Positions 58,316 to 64,000 of a stretch of 64,000 bases of DNA are shown piece after piece. The stretch is from Cryptomeria japonica (taxonomy: Eukaryota; Streptophyta; Pinopsida; Cupressales; Cupressaceae). Below the pieces are notes generated by a model. The model was given only the letters and a program-made list of their open reading frames with translations. It did no database searches and was not told the DNA's origin. The translations under genes were made by a program, and so were the position numbers. The DNA lies in assembly GCF_030272615.1 (NCBI RefSeq), contig NC_081405.1, forward strand, positions 574,723,752 through 574,787,751. Direction: 5' to 3'. The first letter of the stretch is position 1. Each line of letters starts with the position of its first letter.

Positions 58316-58807
58316 AAATCAGAAAACAAAAACAACCTATTTCTTAGACAATCAAACATAGAGAATAAGTCATCTTATCGGGTCACTGAGTCAGGTTATC
58401 TTTTGTCAAAATAGATTCAAAGATAGACACACTAAGGTTTTCAAGTATTCATCTCCAACAAATTCAAGAACTAACATCTCAAACTGCATCATCACATTTC
58501 AATATTAGACTGATCATTCAGAACATAGTTTCTCATCAGGATCTATCATCCTTTATCATGAAACTACCATGCTTGATCAGACTAAGCTCGGCCTCTATCA
58601 TAAAATGTATAATTTCTATTGAACCTGGTCATATCAAAATCACAAAATCTGCATTCCAAACTAAGATCGAAAAACTTGCAAACTCACAAATACTTGATTG
58701 ACAATTTCATGTCTTATCAATCTATCAGATTTTCATCGACAGTTGATCACTTATTGAGGCACACTATAGAAAATTGAAACCTCACAAAACATTCAGAATA
58801 TGTGTAT
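58316..58807 (+). other. End of the leader before gag
   Basis: Ordinary AT-rich sequence without repeats or a gene, ending at the gag ATG. Confidence 0.5.
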
Positions 58808-60107
58808 GCCCATTTTAACTAGACCTCAGAGGCAAAAGATCAAAGAAATAGAAATGGAAACACCTGAAATTGCTGAAAATGATGAGGAGATAGCACATGA
58901 AAAATGAGATACAAGAAGATGAGATAACTAATCAACATATCAGAGAAATAAAAAAAGATTTTAAATTTGATAAATTCATTGACAAAATATTGGAGGGTGA
59001 AAAAGAAAAATACTTCCTAATGTTATCAAAATCTAGTGCTACAACTCCCCAAGATTTTTACGTAAGAAATTTTAGACAAAGGGGAAGGTCAAGTGACACT
59101 TACAATGATGATGACCACAATAAAGAAATTTTCAGGTGTAGGGAGAATGACACAAGAATTTTTGATGATACAAGAACTCATGATGACACAAGAACTCATG
59201 AGGACACATGAAAAACTAATGATGACACAAAAAGGAATCATAATGACACAAGACCTCATAAGGACACACGAAGAACTTATAATGACACGAGAAGGAATAA
59301 TGATGACATGAGAAGGAATCATGATGATACAAGAAGAAATCATGATCACACAAGATCTCATGATGATACGAGGAGAAATCATGTTGATTATCCTTTCTTT
59401 GCTCTCACGCAACAGATACAAACTCTTCAAAATCAAATTCAAGATAGACAAAGGGGAACTACTAAGAGGTATTTGCTTGAAGAAATTTATCCTTATCCAT
59501 TTGACATAAGTCTCAACATGATACCTTTTCCTACAAATTGTGAAACTCCTAGATGTGACAAATATAATGGAAGCACTGATGCTGAAGATCATATATTTGC
59601 ATGATGAGCATGGAGTTTGCACATGAGGACATGTACTTGATGAGGTTATTTGCAAAGAGATTAATTAGACAATCTATGGAATGATTCTTGAAACTTCCAC
59701 CTAGAATTAGAACATTCATAGAATTGGTGGACAATTTTCTTTCACAATACACTTAAAACATACAACATAACTTCACAATACTAGACTTGTGTAACACAAA
59801 ACAAAAGAGTGGAGAACCTTTCATGATATTTCTACAAAGGTGGAGACAATTAGCTACACGATACCCTCATATGGTACTAGAATACGAGAAGATGGACATA
59901 TTAATTAACAATCTAAATGAAAAATGAATTATAAACTAAAAATGCAATGTCCTCCAAGTTTTCAAAAAATGATTTATAAAGGAATTGAGATTGAGGAAGC
60001 TATGGTAAAGAGAGGAGAGTTGATTATATACAAAGAAGGAGTTAATCCTCCTCCAAACAATGCTACTAACAACAACAACAATGATAAACCCAAATTTTGG
60101 AAATGAA
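58808..60107 (+). pseudogene. Tat-like gag with 6-7 residue repeats
   Basis: An ATG at 58808 (MPILTRPQRQKIKEIEME) opens a short frame; after a frame change near 58895 the frame 58897-59604 follows, with a TGA at 59209. A repeat tract at 59160-59390 encodes about eleven units of the DDTRRNH/DDTRTH type, and then 'FFALTQQIQTLQNQIQD'. A capsid-like Retrotrans_gag block starts near 59545 (CDKYNGSTDAEDHIFA) and continues in the next frame (MMSMEFAHEDMYLMRLF, FIELVDNFLSQY, FMIFLQRWRQLATRYP) with stops at about 59682 and 59754. The last part, 59924-60106, is 'MQCPPSFQKMIYKG', ending in an Asn-rich linker. Gag forms the particle and binds RNA. Confidence 0.75.
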
Positions 60108-60339
60108 ATAGAAACATCTTCAATGATGGGATAGTGGATAATAATAATGTTAAACCAAAGCAACTAGTTTTCAATTTATCAAATCACATAATAGTTGTTC
60201 AATAAGATAACAATTAAAAAAATCATCTTTTAATAATTTATTTCCCAGGAAATTTACCAACATTGGTGAACCACTTGGGTTAGCATTAAGGACACTTCTT
60301 GAAAACAAGTTGATAACCTTGTGAGAAGTAAGAAACTTT

Positions 60340-60550
60340 GAACCCAAGGTAAAACCTGTTTGGTGGAATGACAACCATTATTGTGATTTTCATCAAAACA
60401 AAGAACATGAAATAGATAATTGACAGCGGTTAAAACATGTCATCCAAGATTTGATTGACAATGACATAATAACTATGGATGGGCATATGATAAATGAATT
60501 ACACACATCTTTTAAAGCTCCACTTCCTAATTATGAGAAGGGTGACTAAT
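60340..60550 (+). pseudogene. Gag zinc-finger-like motif, decayed
   Basis: Around 60360-60470 the frame reads 'WWNDNHYCDFHQNKEHEIDN', a stop where a Cys codon is expected, then 'QRLKHVIQDLIDND'. This is the C-x-F/Y-H...H-x4-C...IQDLID signature of Tat-lineage gag, and the same motif type as in 2171-5571. Confidence 0.65.
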
Positions 60551-60666
60551 CACTAGCGCAAAATGGAAAGGGTAAAGCAAAAGTGAACTATGCTCACGCC
60601 TATGATAACGTTGTCAATGGTATTATCGTCAAAGAGAAATAACAACAAGAACCCACTCATGTTATC

Positions 60667-61308
60667 ATGATAAGTAAAGTAAAATTTATTTTGTCGGGTC
60701 CTACAACTGATACCTCACCCACTTCAAAAAAATATAGTCTAGTGGATCAACTACCAAAAACTCCCACGCAAACATCAATTTTAGAACTTTTAAAACTTTC
60801 ACCTGCACATAAAGAAATTTTAGAAAGATCTATAGTAGATACAACGGTATACAAAGACCTTGGTGTAGATCAATTCTAAACTATGGTGGGACACCTCACA
60901 ATGCCTCATTGCTTATCATTCATAGAAGAAGATGATATGTCTTTGCAACATCCCCATAACACTCCCCTAGATATTGAAGTCCTCATTCATAAAATGTACG
61001 TTAAATGTGTCCTAATAGATGGAGAAGTTGGCTTGAATATTTTCTCATTAAGTCTTGTTCGGGCTTTAGGTTATTTTGAAGATACAATTGATTCCAATAA
61101 GAAGATCACAATCAAAGCATATGATGAAGAAGAACATTCCTCCAAAAGAATTATGGTATTACCCATCAGAGTAGGACCCTTGCTGAAAGATGCAACATGC
61201 CAAGTTCTAGAGTTGGATTTATCATATAACATACTTTTTGGAGTACCTTGGATTCATGAAATACAAGCTATTCCCTCAACTTATCACCAGTGCCTGAAGT
61301 TTTCATAA
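60667..61308 (+). pseudogene. Tat-like aspartic protease
   Basis: One frame with a stop at 60877-60879. After a linker ('LLKLSPAHKEILERSI') the retropepsin-like domain starts near 60960. The active-site strand reads VKCVLIDGEVGLNIFSLSLV, with the catalytic-Asp segment as LIDGEVGLNI. 'VLPIRVGPLLKDATCQVLEL' and the second-half ILFGVPW (cf. ILLGRPW in relatives) follow. The enzyme processes Gag-Pol. Upstream and downstream frames are broken. Confidence 0.7.
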
Positions 61309-62732
61309 AATGGGTAGGAAATCACAATTTATGCAAAATCGAATCCATTCCAATATTGAAGTCATTTGAAACCAGCACAAGAGGTCATTGTTCCACATAA
61401 TAGAGAGGCATTATATTCAAGCACGTAATCCAAGGAAAAAACATTTTCCTCAATCTTGTCAAGTTTTGAAAAAGAAATACAGCTAAGAGATCGATGGAAT
61501 GGAGAATATTCACTGTCATAGTTACCACTTTCTCCTAAATCTTATGGTAAACTATCAAAATCAAAATAACAACTAATTGTAAAACCTCTTCCAATATTTC
61601 ATGGAGCATTTTTTAGTGCTGGAACATTATACAAGAAAACAAATGACAAAGATGTGCTACAATGGCTATACAAGGATGAAGAAGTTGAACAAAAAATGAA
61701 TAATGTCAGAATACCCAGAAGGAAATATGGAATAGGATTTAACATCCTTCAGAAAATGGGATACACTAGAATAGGTCCTGTAGGAAAAAGAAAAGAAGAT
61801 GTCCTAGAACCCATACAACCTCATACTTAGCAGGCTACAAACAAATCACTTCATAAGAAGAAACATCTTCTAGGCAGCAAAAAGATGAACATGACAAAAG
61901 ATAAGAGAAACTTCCAATCAAACGAGAAGAACAATTTTCCAAACAACAAGAACAAGCAAACATAAGATGAGAAAAAGATAAAAGCTTATGATCAGCAATA
62001 AAGGCACTTCCCAAGAAGAGTAAACTCCTAATCCAAATAGATAAGAAGTTGGTATAAAGAAATAATAACTAATAGAAAGAGTAACAAAACTAAATATCAA
62101 CCTATCATTCTGAACAATCAGTTGAAGAAACCTGTTATGAAGAAGATGTAGGTGTCGATTTAGTTCATGCATATGCCGGAAAATTTTTAGAACTAGATCA
62201 CTTGAATTAGAATCACATTTGGTTAACTTGGATTTAATTTAGGATGGTCAGGAACTACTTGTGAGAGGTCATTCAGATGAGAGTATCATCCTAGATAGTG
62301 AAATACATATTGAAGACTTTCACGTTTCTATCATGGCACTTAATGTCTTTGAAACATCTCAACCTAAGGATCCCTTACATTTAATATATCCTGAACATAT
62401 TGACTAGGATAATGAAGGACATACTAAAATTGATACCTTTCCTAATGACCATGCTATAGCCCTATACCACAATGCAATTGAGCTCACAAAACTTCCACTA
62501 GGGATTTCACTAATGCATCTTCCAATCAAGTAGGTGCCAAATCTCCCAGTTGCAAAAGTAAAAATTAAGAAAAAAATATTAGGTCTAATGTTGAAAACCA
62601 TTTATTTGCAACATTAGACCAAGGGAAAGTAAAAAGAAAGGATGCATCTAACAGTTAAAACCCCCTTGAGGCGTCAGAAGATAGGAGATTTGACATCTTA
62701 CCAAAGTATTATCAAGAGAGATCATCTATATA
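61309..62732 (+). pseudogene. Pol linker between protease and RT, badly decayed
   Basis: No frame stays open. Short in-frame pieces include 'KYGIGFNILQKMGYTRIG' (about 61725-61780), a G-patch-like phrase (GxxxLxxMGY) seen in some Tat-lineage pol linkers. An acidic piece 'IILDSEIHIEDFHVSIMAL' lies at about 62287-62345. Confidence 0.45.
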
Positions 62733-63567
62733 GTGGTTGAACCAACAGAGGCAGTCAACATTGGAAGAACAAATCAACCAAAGATTCTACATCTGGCAAC
62801 CTCTCTATCATCTAACAAGAAAACCGAACCAAAAATATCTAGAATTTTTCAAAAGACAACAAATCAATTTTACCTAGTCAGATGCAAACATGCCAGGGTT
62901 GGATCCAAATCTTATAATGCATCACCTAAATGTCAATCTAGGAGCCAAACCAATAAAATAGAATTTGAGGAAGATGCATCCTCATATATCTCTCCTTGTT
63001 AAGGCAGAACTAAAGAAATTACTAGACTTGGGATTCATCAGACCTACGGAATATCCTCAATGGGTATCCAACATAGTTCTTGTTTCTAAACTAGATAAAA
63101 GTATCAGAGTGTGCACAAACTTTAGAGATCTCAATAATGCATGTCCAAAGGATAAATTTCCTTTTCATAATATTGACATCATTGTAAATTTAAGTGTTGG
63201 ACATTCCATGTTTTCTCTAATGGATAAATTCTCAAGATATAATCAAACTAAAATAGCTCTAGAAGGTCAAGAAAAGACAACTTTTACATGTCCCTAGGGT
63301 ACTTTGTGCTGGAACATCATGCCATTTGGACTAAAGAATGTAGATGCTACATATCAGAGAGCCATGACAACAGTATTCCATGACATGATGCCTACCTTCA
63401 TGGAAGACTGTGTAGATGACATATTGGCAAAATCATACAACATAGAGGAACATCTAGAAATACTAGAAAATATTTTTGACCGATTAGAACAATACAAGCG
63501 AAGGATCAATCCTAAGAAATGTGCCTTTAATGTCACTTTAGGTAAGCTATTGGGATACATTATTTAA
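62733..63567 (+). pseudogene. Tat-like reverse transcriptase
   Basis: The main RT frame is 62965-63567, with a TAG at 63295 where the family has Trp. It holds 'ELKKLLDLGFIRPTEYPQWV', 'VCTNFRDLNNACPKDKFPFH', 'SMFSLMDKFSRYNQ' (catalytic Asp of motif A), 'NIMPFGLKNVDATYQRAM' and the active-site box CVDD at 63409-63420, where relatives have YVDD. Then 'FDRLEQYKRRINPKKCAF' and 'GKLLGYII' follow. Sequence 62733-62990 upstream encodes the pre-RT part in mixed frames. The FRDLNNACPKD string is characteristic of Tat/Athila RTs. Confidence 0.88.
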
Positions 63568-64000
63568 GCTAGTGGTATAGAAGTAGATCTGGCTAAAGTT
63601 AAAGCAATCATGGAAATGGCATCTCCCAAAAATATCAGTGAACTCAGATCACTTCAAGGAAGATTTCAATCAATTAGGTGATTTTTTTCTCAGTTGGTAG
63701 ATTAGTGTCAACCATTTACATATTTATTGCACAAGAATGTTAATTTAAAATGGAACCATCAATGTGAAGAAGCATTCAACAAAATCAAGGAATATCTCAT
63801 GCAACCACCAGTTATAATGTCACCAATTCAAGGTAAGTTGTTGTTACTATATGTATCAGCCAAAAAAGTATCATTAAAATTTTTTCTCGCACAATAGGAT
63901 CATGAAGGAAAAGAGTGATCTATTTACTACATCAACAAAACATTAGTGGGATACAAGCTTAATTATTCACCAGTAGAAAGCTAATGCTTAGCAGTAGTAT
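63568..64000 (+). pseudogene. RT C-terminus and RNase H, cut by window edge
   Basis: Continues the RT frame after a TAA at 63565: 'IEVDLAKVKAIMEMASPKNISELRSLQG' is the RT connection, then 'WNHQCEEAFNKIKEYLMQPP' opens the RNase H-like domain. 'HEGKE.SIYYINKTL' and 'NYSPVES.CLAVV' mark its core, with several stops. The C-terminus, integrase and 3' LTR are beyond the window. Confidence 0.75.

Larger units (their letters stand above)
53559..64000 (+). mobile_element. Tat-like Ty3/gypsy element, truncated by the right window edge
   Basis: LTR from 53559, a long leader (about 54740-58807) built largely of 21-nt repeats and interrupted by a solo LTR, gag (58808-60110), protease (60667-61308), a poorly conserved linker, RT (62733-63567) and the start of RNase H (63568 to the edge). 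The RT and zinc-finger-like gag motifs are of the Tat/Athila group. All ORFs are broken. The integrase and 3' LTR are outside the window. Confidence 0.8.

Noticed and set aside
58085-58414. FLVS-repeat frame that looks like transmembrane segments
   Set aside because: A 21-nt repeat translated in register; no start context or homologue.

Overview
The window looks like intergenic DNA from a very repeat-rich plant nuclear genome, most likely a gymnosperm and probably a conifer. It is AT-rich and I find no intact host gene. Almost everything assignable is a decayed, nested retroelement: Ty3/gypsy Tat/Athila-like elements, a chromovirus, a Sirevirus-like Ty1/copia element, two nearly full-length plant L1-type LINEs and a GIY-YIG fragment of a Penelope-like element (PLE). 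PLEs of the Dryad group are described from conifers, which fits that origin. This is inference; no organelle or ribosomal marker is present.

Layout. 1-851 is the 3' end of one Ty3 element, ending in a polypurine tract against an LTR that starts at 852 (TGTATACACC). 2171-5571 is a decayed gag-protease of another Tat-like element, whose 3' non-coding part and probable LTR (from 14151) are cut by a complete chromovirus at 6060-13881 (LTRs of about 1.57 kb, target duplication GTTAC). 15950-16327 is the PLE endonuclease fragment, followed by long TA/CA microsatellites. 20747-28677 is LINE-1a (my name for the first LINE) with a 14-17 nt target duplication. 28695-31560 is AT-rich DNA with microsatellites and a GC-rich palindrome array. 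31779-38759 is a Sirevirus-like element without pol (target duplication GAGTT), whose 5' LTR carries an inverted 3' end of a relative; it interrupts a LINE-like 3' fragment. 39916-50090 is LINE-1b (my name for the second LINE, 14-nt target duplication). 50700-53480 is a degenerate CCCTAA-rich array with a roughly 0.98-kb internal duplication. From 53559 to the right edge runs a second TGTATACACC-type Tat-like element: LTR, long leader of 21-nt repeats interrupted by a solo LTR, then gag, protease, reverse transcriptase and part of RNase H.

How it fits together. Five insertions can be tied to matching target-site duplications, so the nesting order is readable. All coding regions carry stops and frameshifts, so none of these copies should be autonomous now. 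Several catalytic residues are also lost: the integrase glutamate in the chromovirus, an RT aspartate in LINE-1b and the RT tyrosine in the right-hand Tat element. Points most worth a second look are the PLE fragment, an extra ORF downstream of RNase H in both LINEs, the Gag-plus-unknown-ORF element with its rearranged LTR, and the shared 21-nt periodicity in the right-hand Tat leader.
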